A DNA stretch of 64,000 nucleotides from Rotaria sordida (lineage: Eukaryota; Rotifera; Eurotatoria; Philodinida; Philodinidae). The translations under genes and the position numbers were made by a program. Numbering within the stretch: the stretch's first letter is position 1; each line of letters starts with the position of its first letter. Positions 17,901-27,891 of this stretch are shown here, in pieces. Below the pieces are notes generated by a model. The model was not told where the DNA came from. It ran no database searches and saw nothing but the letters and a program-made list of their open reading frames with translations. The DNA lies in contig CAJNOL010000873.1 in the NCBI GenBank assembly GCA_905250125.1, positions 33,482 to 97,481 of the forward strand. Reading direction: 5' to 3'.

Positions 17901-18621
17901 CTTATTTTAGAATAGAAGCTAATTAAAAGATCTGAAAACTTTCATAACAAAATAGTATTGTTAAGACCTATCTTCATGCAATGTTCCAAATCGAAATTTG
18001 AAAATGCATTTTTCCTTGTCCTCCTGAGAAGGACTACATCATTGAATTAAAAAATACCTTAAAGATGGAGCATCTTCGTAGCAATAAGCTAAAGGCTTAA
18101 CTGAGGGACTTCCCTCACTAGTTATTTTCGTTTTTTAATGCCAGTTAAAATGATAACTATTTTCTAACATAGATAAAACGTTGAATGATATGGTACCACA
18201 ATTAATTCCACGTGATCCAGTGAATAATGATGGTATTAAACCAGGTTTTAATTCAATTCGATCGAATATTCAAACAAATGAAACAATTAATGTAGAAATT
18301 GATCCAACTAGTAATGCTCCAATTGCCGTTTTTGATGGTATATAGAATATTAAGTTTTATTTATTATATATTTTTGTTTATAATTATTTTTCTTTTCAAA
18401 TAGAATGTGATATTCATATTCCGACAAATCAAACAGGTAAATTTCTAAAGAAAATTAATCATGATTTTTGTTGTTTTTTCTTCTCTATGTCTTCAGAAGA
18501 ATCAATATCTATCCCAATAACTTCTCTATCATCTACATATGTTTCAACAGCATCACCAAATTTTCCTCGACTAACACCTTATACTACATTACGAAGATCA
18601 TCATCGAAAACTAATGTATAA
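14989..18621 (+). CDS. RBR-type E3 ubiquitin ligase with a C-terminal membrane segment (RNF217-like)
   Basis: RBR ligases take ubiquitin onto a RING2 cysteine before passing it to substrate. Eight exons join in phase: 14989-16345, 16398-16603, 16656-16761, 16832-17043, 17112-17163, 18173-18337, 18404-18436 and 18497-18621, giving about 751 residues. Residues 1-350 are low-complexity, with an Asp-rich run at about 300-325. RING1 starts at about 358 (ECAICCEM, then YACSTCLN). The IBR follows (CPRCSNIHEIG, QCVECNLIWCFQCHSPWH). RING2 is at 517-546 (CPSCKVYIQRTKGCDH), with Cys530 as the predicted catalytic residue. After GCKYRFYPDHPFKRRLIRGS there is one hydrophobic segment (about 592-620), so the enzyme is probably membrane-anchored. 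That order and the post-RING2 sequence resemble RNF217; RNF19 is a less likely alternative. Exon 1 is preceded directly by TTTTAG. Intron 5 (1 kb) carries a foldback element. Confidence 0.85.
17323..17698. mobile_element. Foldback element in RBR-ligase intron 5
   Basis: The left arm (17323-17450) and right arm (17578-17698) are inverted copies with scattered mismatches. Shared blocks include AAGTGATAAATAG, ACTATATTCAATTGATAGAGC, TTAGTCAAT and CCTTTGTTA(C/T)T. The ends read GATTTCTAAG and CTTGGAAATC. The roughly 125-bp spacer has no reading frame of note. It is probably a non-autonomous element; no clear target duplication is visible. Confidence 0.75.
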
Positions 18622-21621
18622 GATTTCATTTTCTTTTTTTTCAATCACTGTAATTGAATCTTAGAATTACATACGAACGGCAATTACAGTAAACAGATAG
18701 TGTATATATCTTTAAAAAAAAAAGTCTTTTCTTCTAACAAATTAGTTGACCCTAGTCACTTACACATCATTTGGTTTCTTTTTTTAAACAGTGTATTACA
18801 CGTACATATAAAAGTTTTCTTTCTTTTTTCTTTTTTTAAATTGGTCTCTTATCGTAGTTTGATTTTTATGCAATCTGTTTTTTTTTTCTTTTGTCTGAGA
18901 AATTATTTGGAATATACAAATAACAGTATATCAGCTTTTGCTGTTGTATCTTTGTTTTTCTCTTCTTCTATATTTTAAAGAAATTTTATTAAATCTATAT
19001 ACATAAGAAAAAACAAATACAAATGATTTAATTATACTTTTGAATTTTTTTTTCTTTATTACATAAACTTTCATAGTTTTTTTGTTTTGTTTTGGAAAGT
19101 CAATATTAATAACATGAAATGTTTACAATCAGGAAGTTTTACTGGAAATATTTGTGATTATTAATAAGTTCGATGCATTAAGTACTGCAATACTTTTAAT
19201 GTTTGACTTATTTTTAAATGACATGAAATGGTGTCAAATATTGCTGAATGCAACATAAATCATTACAATTTCGTATAAAATTCTAAAGGATTTTTGAACA
19301 TCTTCTATGACTAATGGCGTAACTGTGGGAGGGCATGAGTAGAGGCGAAGTCTCTATTCCGTTCACACCCTATACTCCGTGTTCTTTTTGAGCTGCAGAT
19401 GAAGTGGAATCCAAATTTAGGTTGGCATTAATTAAGTTCGACTAGCCATTTATGATATTGACAGGATTCATGATCACTAAAGTTTCATACAAAGCGAAAT
19501 AGTAAGAGAATACTAACTACTAAAACAAGTGACAAATAATTCTTTTACTAGTAATCATAAACTGATTTTATTAGACGAATGAAAGGACGGGCTAAAATAA
19601 TATGGCTTAAAATCTAGTCTCCTGTGCAATAGATCAAATTTTGAAAAAGAGTTTATTGCACTCGACTTGAGGCAGTCTACAGACTGAACAGATAAAAAAA
19701 ATTTTGACTGAAAAAGGTTTTTCGCTGTAGAAAACTGGTTTTCGAGAGAACTGACTCTTCGAAGGCCTGGTGACAAAAAATCATGTTGATATTCAAAATC
19801 ACTATGATCGATTACCTGTGATCCGCTAGATTTTCGCTAAAGAGCAACTGAACAGTTGCTGATATTCCCTCGAAAGAACTACATAAGATACTTCTTTTAA
19901 AAAATTTACAGAACAGCATTTTCAACTTATCTAGAAAATGTAAGGATAGACATACAATATTGAATCAACTGTTATGGTTATTCTAATACCGAATGGTACT
20001 TAAAGTTGACAGCTGGAGATGTAAGACAATGAATAAACAACTACAAAATGACTTTTTATTTGACTTAACCTTGTGATACCTTACTATCATTATACAAATA
20101 GAAAAAAAAACAATTAGACAAATCTGAATTATGCAAAAGTAGTACACATGTTTCCATTAGCAAGATAAAAACACTGTCTCAATTTATTTGGACTGAAGTG
20201 AGACTATAAACTAATAAATATATGTTAAACGCAATGGAATTTGTTAAAAATTTTTAAAACTTATGCTTCTAGAATACTGAAAATTTGATAAATTTTGTTC
20301 AAGTCCTTTTGTGTTTGTATAGATTAAAACGAAACCTTGACTAGTAACTATACTAAATATACATATGTAAAGTTCAATGCAAATGGAATATAAAATTTTG
20401 GAAAGCTATTCTTAGACGTTCCAGAATTTTTCACTAGAGTTGTACATTAGATAAAATTAATATGAAAAAAAAGATGAAAATTATTCGATAATAATTCCAC
20501 AAAGATTAAGCAAAGTATTTTGAGTTAAAAATAATAAAGACTAAGATTCTTTAATTGTTTTGTTGAAATATATTCGATTATAATAACAGAGAGAAAGTAT
20601 CTGAGGTACTAGCTCTTCTGACTTTTTATGTATCTTTTATATCAAACCAATAATATTTATCTTTATTATTATTTTTAAATATTAAAATAAATGCTTGATT
20701 CTGGTCTACATATACGTCATTGTTTCCTTGACATTGATATTTATTGTGAATAAAAAAACAATCCATTGAGTTTCTATTGTCACTATCAAAACAGATAACT
20801 GTACTCTATATTGATAATAAATTTGAAGCACTCATGCTTGTTGAGAGCTCACTCAATTTCTGGCAAAATCTGTACATATTTCAAATTGTCGATCGACAAG
20901 ATCTAAACTTTTTCATTTTATTTAGAATCAATAAGTTTCTTTAGTGTTAAATTTAATTTTATCGATGATGGATTCGAAAATTTTTCATTTTTTTTCTTGT
21001 ATAACAATAATAAACGTTGACATTTATGTATCGAAGAACTATTAGTTTTAGGCAGTAACATGTTTTAGTCTAGAATAATAAAGTAAATTAAAACTGATGG
21101 TTTTTTACTATTATTTTCTCACACAATCGTTATATTTTTGTTTATTTTTTGTTTCTTTACATGTTAACGAGGAAAAATTCTTGATTGCCTAGATTTTTTT
21201 TCTCCCTCGCGATCCCTATTGTCCGTACTCGTGTAGAACCTAAGAGAAAAATAAAGCCGTCTAATTTGAATTATTCGCAACCATTATAACTAACACGAAA
21301 TGTGTAGAGACATGTGAATTTTACAATCTCTAATCTTTTATATAAGACCTAGGGATAGCTTCATAGCCCTGCCAGAGAGATTCAACGTCCTCTTAGTATG
21401 TCGTACAGAGGTTTATGAAGAGATCTTTGCCATACATGTACATCCTTGTCGTCATCTCATACACCACACATATATGTCTTATTGCACGATCGTTGCTGGC
21501 ATCCTCTACTGTAATATTCCAGCAGAATCCAAAAGTTTTTCCAGTCACACGTGCACAGATATAAATATTGATTCAAAACAAAACAAACAAAAACTGTTTT
21601 GACAAAAAAAAAGAAGATCAA
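18622..21621. other. Intergenic region between convergent RBR-ligase and ART-TPR genes
   Basis: Three kilobases with no convincing gene. The reading frames at 18700-18978 and 19555-19776 are low-complexity or unlike known proteins. A G/C-richer patch at 19318-19400 and another at 21190-21560 stand out from the AT-rich background. The second adjoins the 3' end of the similarly G/C-richer ART-TPR gene and could be its 3' UTR or part of the same inserted block. Confidence 0.45.
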
Positions 21622-24492
21622 TTACAATTTCTTTTTTACAAGTTCAACGTTTCTTTTCGATTCTGCGATATGCGGATGCGTTGGAGGAAGAGACTTTTCG
21701 CGGATATTGAGTGCTCGTTCGAAATATAAAAGTGCTTCCGAGTCCACACCCATATAGTTATACACCTCTCCGATGTTGTTATACGAAGTAGCCAAGTCGG
21801 GATGGTTCGGAGGGAGAACTTTTGTTGCGATATCAAGTGCTTGTTCGTGCGATGAAAGTGCCTTCGAATATTCTCGCATGGTGCAGTACACACTACCAAT
21901 GCTGTTGTAGGAAGCTGCCAAGGAAGGATGATTTGGAGGAAGATTTTTTCGGCGAATATCAAATGCTCGTTTGACATATGAAAGTGCTGTCAAGTACTCG
22001 CCCATGTTTTTATACACTTGTCCAATGTTGTTGTAAGAAGTAGCCAAGTCAGGATGATTTGAAGGAAGAGCTTTTTTCTTAATTTCTAGTGCTCGTTCGT
22101 GTGATGAAAGTGCTTTAGAATATTCGCCCATGTTATAATACACATTACCGATGTTGCTGTAGGAATCAGCCAAGTCGGGATGGTTCGGACGGTGAGTTTT
22201 TTGGCGGAGATCGAGTGCTTGTTCATGCGATGAAAGTGCTTTAGAATACTCACCAATGTTATAATACACATTACCGATGTTGTTGTACGAAGCAGCCATG
22301 TCAGGATGGTTCGGACGGAGAGTCTTTTGGCGGAGATCGAGTGCTCGTTTGTGCGATGAAAGAGCTTTAGAATACTCACCAAGGTTGTTATAAACATTAC
22401 CGATGTTGTTATATGAAGCAGCCAAATCAGGATGATTTGGAGAGAGACTTTTTTGGCGGATCTCGAGTGCTTGTTCGTACAATGAAAGTACTTTCGAGTA
22501 TTCGCCTATATTATAATACACCAAGCCGATGTTGTTGTAACAAGCAGCCAAGTCAGGATGATTTGGAGGGAGAGTGTCTTTGGAAATATCAAGTGCTTGT
22601 TCGTAAAATGAAAGTGCTTTCGAATACTCGCCGATGTTATAATACACTAAACCAATGTTGCTGTAGGAAGTAGCCAAGTCAGGATGTTTAGAAGGGAGAT
22701 TCTTTTGGCGGATATCGAGTGCGTGTTTGTAAAAAGAAAGGGCTTTCAAATACTCGCCTACGTTATAATACACCAAGCCGATGTTGCTGTAGGAAGCAGC
22801 CAAGTCAAGATGGTTTGGAGAAAGAATTTTTGTCTTGATTTCCAGTGCTTGTTCGTGCGATGAAAATGCTTTCGAGTACTCACCCATGTTATAATACACA
22901 TTACCAATGTTGTTGTAGGAAGAAGCCAAGTCGGCATGGTTTGAAGGGTGAGTTTTTTTTGAGATATCGAGTGCCTGTTCGTAAAATAAAAGTGCTTTCG
23001 AATATTCACCGATGTTGTCATAAACCCAACCAAGTTGATGACAGTAATCCGCTCGATCTTCGTCGGAAGATGCCTTTTCGAGGAGGAGTTGATAAAGTTC
23101 TCCTGCTTTTGCAGACTCTCCCACTTTTATGAGTATATGACCTAGTCGAGGCCATCCCGATGTCCAACGAAGCTCATTGCGCATGTGTGCCGCTAGTTTG
23201 TTTAAATCATTGTCTTGGTTACCCGTAAAGGTAAGATTAACTTGCCATAGGCGATCAGTATGTTTGTCTTTCACCTGTTCAATTCTATCGATGCGAAAAA
23301 TTGTGTGTGTTGAAAAAAGAACCTCTTCCTCTTGACCTTTATAGTAGCCGATATTTTTGACGTTAACAAAAGGGGTCGACGATAGTGCACAAAGTGTTGG
23401 ATCGATGGTCATAACAAAGAGTATACCAACCGCATTAGGATTGAGTGCTGCAGGACGTGCAAACTTTTTTAGGGAAACATTGCGATTGCGGCTTGTTGAA
23501 AGGAAATTGTTAAAAGACATAAGTCCTCCTTTTGTTCGTTTCATTTTTTCAAAATCTTGAATAGATAAGCCCTGTCCTCGAAATACTTGAAATGGAGTTG
23601 TCACTATTGTCTTCGTAGATTGTTGTTCGCGATATAATTTTTCAATATGTTGATGTAGGTGTCGAATGAAGAAACCCATTTGGAGTATAATATCGACATC
23701 AAGTACGCGCAAACCTCGATTAAGCATCGAGTAGATGAAATATGGCGTGGTGTACCACCAAATAGGTGAATGATGATGATATTCTTGTTCGATCTTTTTA
23801 ATCTCGTCTTCAGCAATATCATTTTGAAGACGACAGTAATCAACGAGCTCTTTGATGGATTTAGTGTCATCATCATCTATTTCCAAGAGAACTTCTTTAA
23901 ACAATTGTGTATACATAAACAACGGATCAATGCCACGAAAACTAATCGAGATCATAGCTTGATCACATCGTTCACGATCGATTTGTATGGCTTTACAAAT
24001 TGGCTCGATATCAGTGTAAACACCCTTCACTTTAGATATTGTTTTAGCCCATTCTTCGTGAAGCAGTTGATTGCCACAAAATACATAAATAGAATCCAAT
24101 TGTGACAATGTATGAATTTCTGGTACAATATATTGTCCCAATGAACCAGAAACAATCATAAATACTTTTTCTTTTTTAATTTCACTGAGAAAATTAACAC
24201 ACTCTTGAGAATCAGTAAATGTCGTGATTGATGCCACAATATGCCGTAGATGTTTTAAGGAATTTTTAAAATCTTTCTTCGACTCATCAATATTAGCATC
24301 GAGCCAGATGAGAAGAAAATTTTGTAGAATACGACGAACAGAATGAGGCAGCACGACAGTGCTATTAGTGGTGATTGCTGCTGATCCACTAGTAGCAGGC
24401 AATGGTGACGGTAATGATTTCTTGTATTTATTTTTAGTGGATACGGAGGATGAGTGACCAGTAGTGGTTATTGTCGAGTTTTTGTTACCCAT
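21622..24492 (-). CDS. ADP-ribosyltransferase with 11 C-terminal kinesin-light-chain-type TPR repeats
   Basis: One uninterrupted frame of 956 residues. It starts MGNKNS, fitting an N-myristoylation signal (Gly2, Ser6). Residues about 45-200 look like an alpha/beta Rossmann-type domain (LLIWLDANID, VFMIVSGSLGQYIVPEI, LDSIYVFCG) that I cannot name. The ART domain spans about 220-440 with the R-S-ExE motif of arginine-directed mono-ADP-ribosyltransferases: Arg305 in VFRGQ, Ser332 in FLSTS, and Glu388/Glu390 in GQEEEV. All key residues are present, so activity is plausible. Residues 484-945 hold eleven 42-residue TPRs (YNNIGxVYYNxGEYSKAL type), which should bind a partner or substrate. Family members of this make-up are numerous in bdelloid rotifers. 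The gene is intronless, has no acceptor before its ATG and uses visibly more G/C-ending codons than its neighbours. The partner is unknown. Confidence 0.9.
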   Translation of the reverse strand: MGNKNSTITTTGHSSSVSTKNKYKKSLPSPLPATSGSAAITTNSTVVLPHSVRRILQNFLLIWLDANIDESKKDFKNSLKHLRHIVASITTFTDSQECVNFLSEIKKEKVFMIVSGSLGQYIVPEIHTLSQLDSIYVFCGNQLLHEEWAKTISKVKGVYTDIEPICKAIQIDRERCDQAMISISFRGIDPLFMYTQLFKEVLLEIDDDDTKSIKELVDYCRLQNDIAEDEIKKIEQEYHHHSPIWWYTTPYFIYSMLNRGLRVLDVDIILQMGFFIRHLHQHIEKLYREQQSTKTIVTTPFQVFRGQGLSIQDFEKMKRTKGGLMSFNNFLSTSRNRNVSLKKFARPAALNPNAVGILFVMTIDPTLCALSSTPFVNVKNIGYYKGQEEEVLFSTHTIFRIDRIEQVKDKHTDRLWQVNLTFTGNQDNDLNKLAAHMRNELRWTSGWPRLGHILIKVGESAKAGELYQLLLEKASSDEDRADYCHQLGWVYDNIGEYSKALLFYEQALDISKKTHPSNHADLASSYNNIGNVYYNMGEYSKAFSSHEQALEIKTKILSPNHLDLAASYSNIGLVYYNVGEYLKALSFYKHALDIRQKNLPSKHPDLATSYSNIGLVYYNIGEYSKALSFYEQALDISKDTLPPNHPDLAACYNNIGLVYYNIGEYSKVLSLYEQALEIRQKSLSPNHPDLAASYNNIGNVYNNLGEYSKALSSHKRALDLRQKTLRPNHPDMAASYNNIGNVYYNIGEYSKALSSHEQALDLRQKTHRPNHPDLADSYSNIGNVYYNMGEYSKALSSHERALEIKKKALPSNHPDLATSYNNIGQVYKNMGEYLTALSYVKRAFDIRRKNLPPNHPSLAASYNSIGSVYCTMREYSKALSSHEQALDIATKVLPPNHPDLATSYNNIGEVYNYMGVDSEALLYFERALNIREKSLPPTHPHIAESKRNVELVKKKL
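21658..23043 (-). repeat. Eleven tandem 126-bp TPR units
   Basis: The 3' half of the ART-TPR gene is a tandem array of eleven 126-bp units, each encoding 42 residues. The units stay similar at the DNA level (for example the repeated block around the codons for GEYSKALS). This suggests recent unit duplication or conversion, and the copy number could vary between alleles. A degenerate twelfth unit precedes the array. Confidence 0.85.
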
Positions 24493-26644
24493 GGTGGATG
24501 AATGATGTACGGATGAATGGATGCAACAAGTACAAGTTTGTCTCTCTCTATATATATATATTGTCGTTTCTAATGTTGTTGATACTTTTTTTAATCGGAT
24601 ACTATAGATGAGTATGTGTTTCGTTTGTCACTGTAAGGACTTCTTTTGGTTTATTCGTTTGAAAGATACTGACGAAATGAGGACGACGAAATCTTAGCGT
24701 GTCAAGGAACGAAGAAAGAGAATGAAAATAAATGAATGAATAATTGTATCGTCATCTAATGAGAGAAAAAAACGAAAAGTCATGAATGCAATGAATGAAT
24801 CTCGTTCTTGCTTTCCAAGTTGTTTCCAACATAATAATCGATGTATACATACAGCAAGCATTTATAGGAGAAAGCAGAGATTACAACGCACGTGTTTTAT
24901 TTGTTTGATACATTCGAATCAACGCAATTCAAAAGCAAAGTGTGGAAAAAAAATATTACTCATTGAGCGATTGATTGTATCGTAGGATATTGTGCAATAT
25001 ACGACTGACTCATTGACCCTGTTTAAATTAGTAATAGACAAAATTATTTTTTTTCGTACATACTTTATCTATCTTATATTATAATTTCAACAGAAATAGA
25101 TAGATCTGAACCCAAAGATAATATACACATCTATATATATATAGTAAATAGATATCAAAAGTTAATAAGTAGAAAAAAAAAATTGTTTAATCATTGGCTG
25201 TCTCAAAGTCTTGTTTTCGATAATCTTTTTTTTATTATTTGATGATGATGAAAGTTGATATCTGTATTAATGTAAAATTGTAAATATTTAATAATAATGA
25301 AATCAGTTACGATAAATTTTGTTGATTATTTAAATATTGTTGAAATTGCGATTATTTTCTTTCATATTGCAAATAATGTGAACTATATATAGTCAATCAT
25401 TTAACTCATTAATAAAAAAAATACACTGAAGACGAAGATGATTATATTCACCGTAATTTAGCAACAGTTTATACATCAATTGAAATGATTCTTTCTCTTC
25501 CTCGATTATCTTTACGCATAATTCATATATTTTAATTCTTGTAAATTATTTGGTGTTCAATAAAAACAAAATTCATCTGAACAATAGAACAATAATAATC
25601 ATAATAATAATAGTGTTATTGATTCAATATCTAATGATATTGTTGACACTTCAACACAAACTATAAATATTTCTCAGCTTATAGTTACATCGATGATGAA
25701 TTCAGCATTAATTGGAATAAATGGGCTAAATCCACCGATAACTTCTTGGCTTGGACAAGTTATTGATAAAGAACATTGTTAAGTTAAAAAGCTAAACAAA
25801 TGTTTTAATGTCTTACTAGAAACAAAATTCTATCGAGTTCGTGTTAAACCATAGAAACCACCAATATCTTCTTCACCAAACTGGTTCACTCATATCTTGT
25901 TTATCTATTTACCAAATTAGGTGCTATTTACCTGTCCTATTAGTATGTTATTCTCCCTTTCTGTATATATATCACTAGTCATGATTTATTCGTTACGTTA
26001 ACGTATATCACTAATTTCATGTAATTAACAACAACAGCTACACCGCGTTTCATATTTTAATCCCATAGGAGTTGCACTACTAGTTTTTTCCGTTTCTTTT
26101 TTGATAATGCGTTGTACTGAGCGAAGAAGATCAGTTATGTATAATTAAACAACGAGTAAACGAAACAGAAAAATAAATGATTGATTAGATGGTAAATGAT
26201 CAAAAATAGTTTCAATATTATGAAAAAAACCAATCCGAGAGACTCATTCTAGCACGTGTTAGATAGTTTAATATTCTTGGAATAATTCAGATTGCTAAAT
26301 AATATAAGTAATAACAGAGGATTTATTTTTCATTTCTTATGAATCTCTATCAAATATCTACCAACTTTTACAACTCATACATTATAAAAATAATAAGTAA
26401 CAGAACGCTACGAAATGTGTAGAAAAATTTTGCTTATTAAGAAAGCATACTTATATTTCCACAATTCTTTGTCAACATAAAAATGAGAAAAAACCGATCT
26501 ACATTTTTTTTTTGATGAAATAATTTTTGATTTCTGTTTATTGAGTTTGATTATTTCCAGCTAAAAATGTAACCTATAACTTGTTTATTATTACAACACT
26601 ACATACATTATCCAACTGAAAGCACCGCATTATAACAATATGAA
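24493..26644. other. Gene-poor region upstream of the ART-TPR gene
   Basis: It contains the presumed ART-TPR promoter (24493-24800, with a TA-rich simple stretch near 24548-24562), further AT-rich noncoding DNA and the gene fragment listed at 25428-25782. The frame at 24782-24985 resembles nothing I know. Confidence 0.4.
25428..25782 (+). pseudogene. Possible broken gene fragment, family not recognised
   Basis: Two short stretches read like host protein with the usual A/T-ending codons. The first (25428-25535) encodes EDEDDYIHRNLATVY followed by SIEMILSLPRLSLRII and then stops. The second (about 25588-25782) starts Asn-rich and goes on with SNDIVDTSTQTINISQLIV, ending ITSWLGQVIDKEHC and a stop. 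They are in different frames with stops between and no good splice sites joining them. A decayed gene or lost exons would explain this; chance is possible. Confidence 0.3.
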
Positions 26645-26971
26645 CTATATTGTGAATATCATATGAAATGTTGTATTTGTCAGTATTGCACTCCTATTTT
26701 CAAGAAGTGAATTTTGTATACTAATACATGCGTATAGTACGTTTTTTTGATAGAGAATTAGAATAGCCTCGTTTTGAGATTCTAAACGATAACGAAAATC
26801 TTCTTTTACGTACCATTCAATAGAAGACCTTACATATATTATTTGTGGCGAAGAAAATTGATTTTGTCGTAGTTTAATAAGTGAATTGCGTCTTATGGTG
26901 TTTAGGTCTCTGTGATGCATATATGCGAGTGTCAGCAGTAGAAATGCAATAAAAACTAATACGCAATGCAT
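26645..26971 (-). CDS. Small hypothetical protein with an N-terminal hydrophobic segment
   Basis: A 108-codon frame starting MHCVLVFIAFLLLTLAYMHH, which would be a signal peptide or signal anchor, followed by a basic, mostly soluble stretch and a hydrophobic tail. The codons are less A/T-biased than the surrounding noncoding DNA. I do not recognise the family and see no splice acceptor or neighbouring exons. It lies in a decayed, gene-poor stretch next to an F-box pseudogene, so it may be the remnant of a secretory-pathway gene or a chance frame. Confidence 0.25.
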   Translation of the reverse strand: MHCVLVFIAFLLLTLAYMHHRDLNTIRRNSLIKLRQNQFSSPQIIYVRSSIEWYVKEDFRYRLESQNEAILILYQKNVLYACISIQNSLLENRSAILTNTTFHMIFTI

Positions 26972-27156
26972 AAGTGCTTCACTGAAAATCAGGCATGCAT
27001 ATATGTTAGACTAAATCACAAAAGAGAGAAAGACAATAGAATGGCAGGATTGCATCATTGTTCTAATTATGCATTGTTAAACTATCTATTTGAATTTTTT
27101 TTCCGCATCTCTTACTCTCTCTCTCTCTTTTGTAGATATTGGTGGTAAAGCAACTA

Positions 27157-27891
27157 ATGATTGATTACATTCCTACATATTTTGAAAAACTTTCAAACAA
27201 ACTTTGGCTCGATGTGTTCGACTATTTGGACATTCGTCACGTCTATCAAACCTTTTTCGGACTCAATAGATGAATCGACGAAATTTTACGATCACTCAAT
27301 GGTGTCTCTCTTGGTTTGTTGCCGTCCGATGACGCCAATGATCCATTGGTAGAATTTTTTGCATCTCGTATCTATCGATTGATGGTAGTCGATGGTCGTC
27401 TTAATCAGATTGATCTTAGTCGCCTTTTGAATATTGGTTCATTGACAATTCACTGTCCATCCAGTATTCAATTGACACAGATTTGACCTGAACTGTTTTC
27501 ACTGTGAATAGTTTACGTGCAACTTCTGTTTCATTAGCATCTATTAATATCTATTTTCATCACGTCAGCTATCTTATTTTACAAGCTGATGAAGAGACAA
27601 TTAATACAATGATTGATTCATTACTCATTCCTATTTCGAATTTTTCAACGATTGTATCTTAAAGGTATGCGGAAGCCGGTGTCATCGATTAACTTCAGTC
27701 ACGTGCCTCATATTCTTGATCGACATGTACCTGAACTTCGTCGTTTCGGTTGTCTCTCACATGTCTACAAGAAAAATATCAAGATTGATGCTATTCGTCA
27801 ACTTCATCCTTGCTTCATAGGCATTAAGTATCAACCTGATAAAAATAATCCGGACAATTTCGTCTTAACCACTAAAGTCGATCATAAATAG
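27157..27891 (+). pseudogene. F-box protein pseudogene (rotifer-type)
   Basis: The frame opens with an F-box-like start (YFEKLSNKLWLDVFDYLDIR, then HVYQTFFGLNR). It is broken by in-frame stops at 27271-27273 and 27484-27486, followed by a shift of frame near 27505 and a stop near 27660. The same kind of sequence can be followed downstream (LRATSVSLASI, ILQADEETINTMIDSLL), and a final open stretch encodes HVPELRRFGCLSHVYKKN up to a stop at 27889-27891. F-box proteins of this type form large, fast-turning families in rotifers. With at least two nonsense changes and a frameshift, a working product is unlikely. Confidence 0.7.

Noticed and set aside
22086..23132. Several frames in and opposite the TPR array
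   Set aside because: They are shadows of the repeated 126-bp units in other frames and on the opposite strand.
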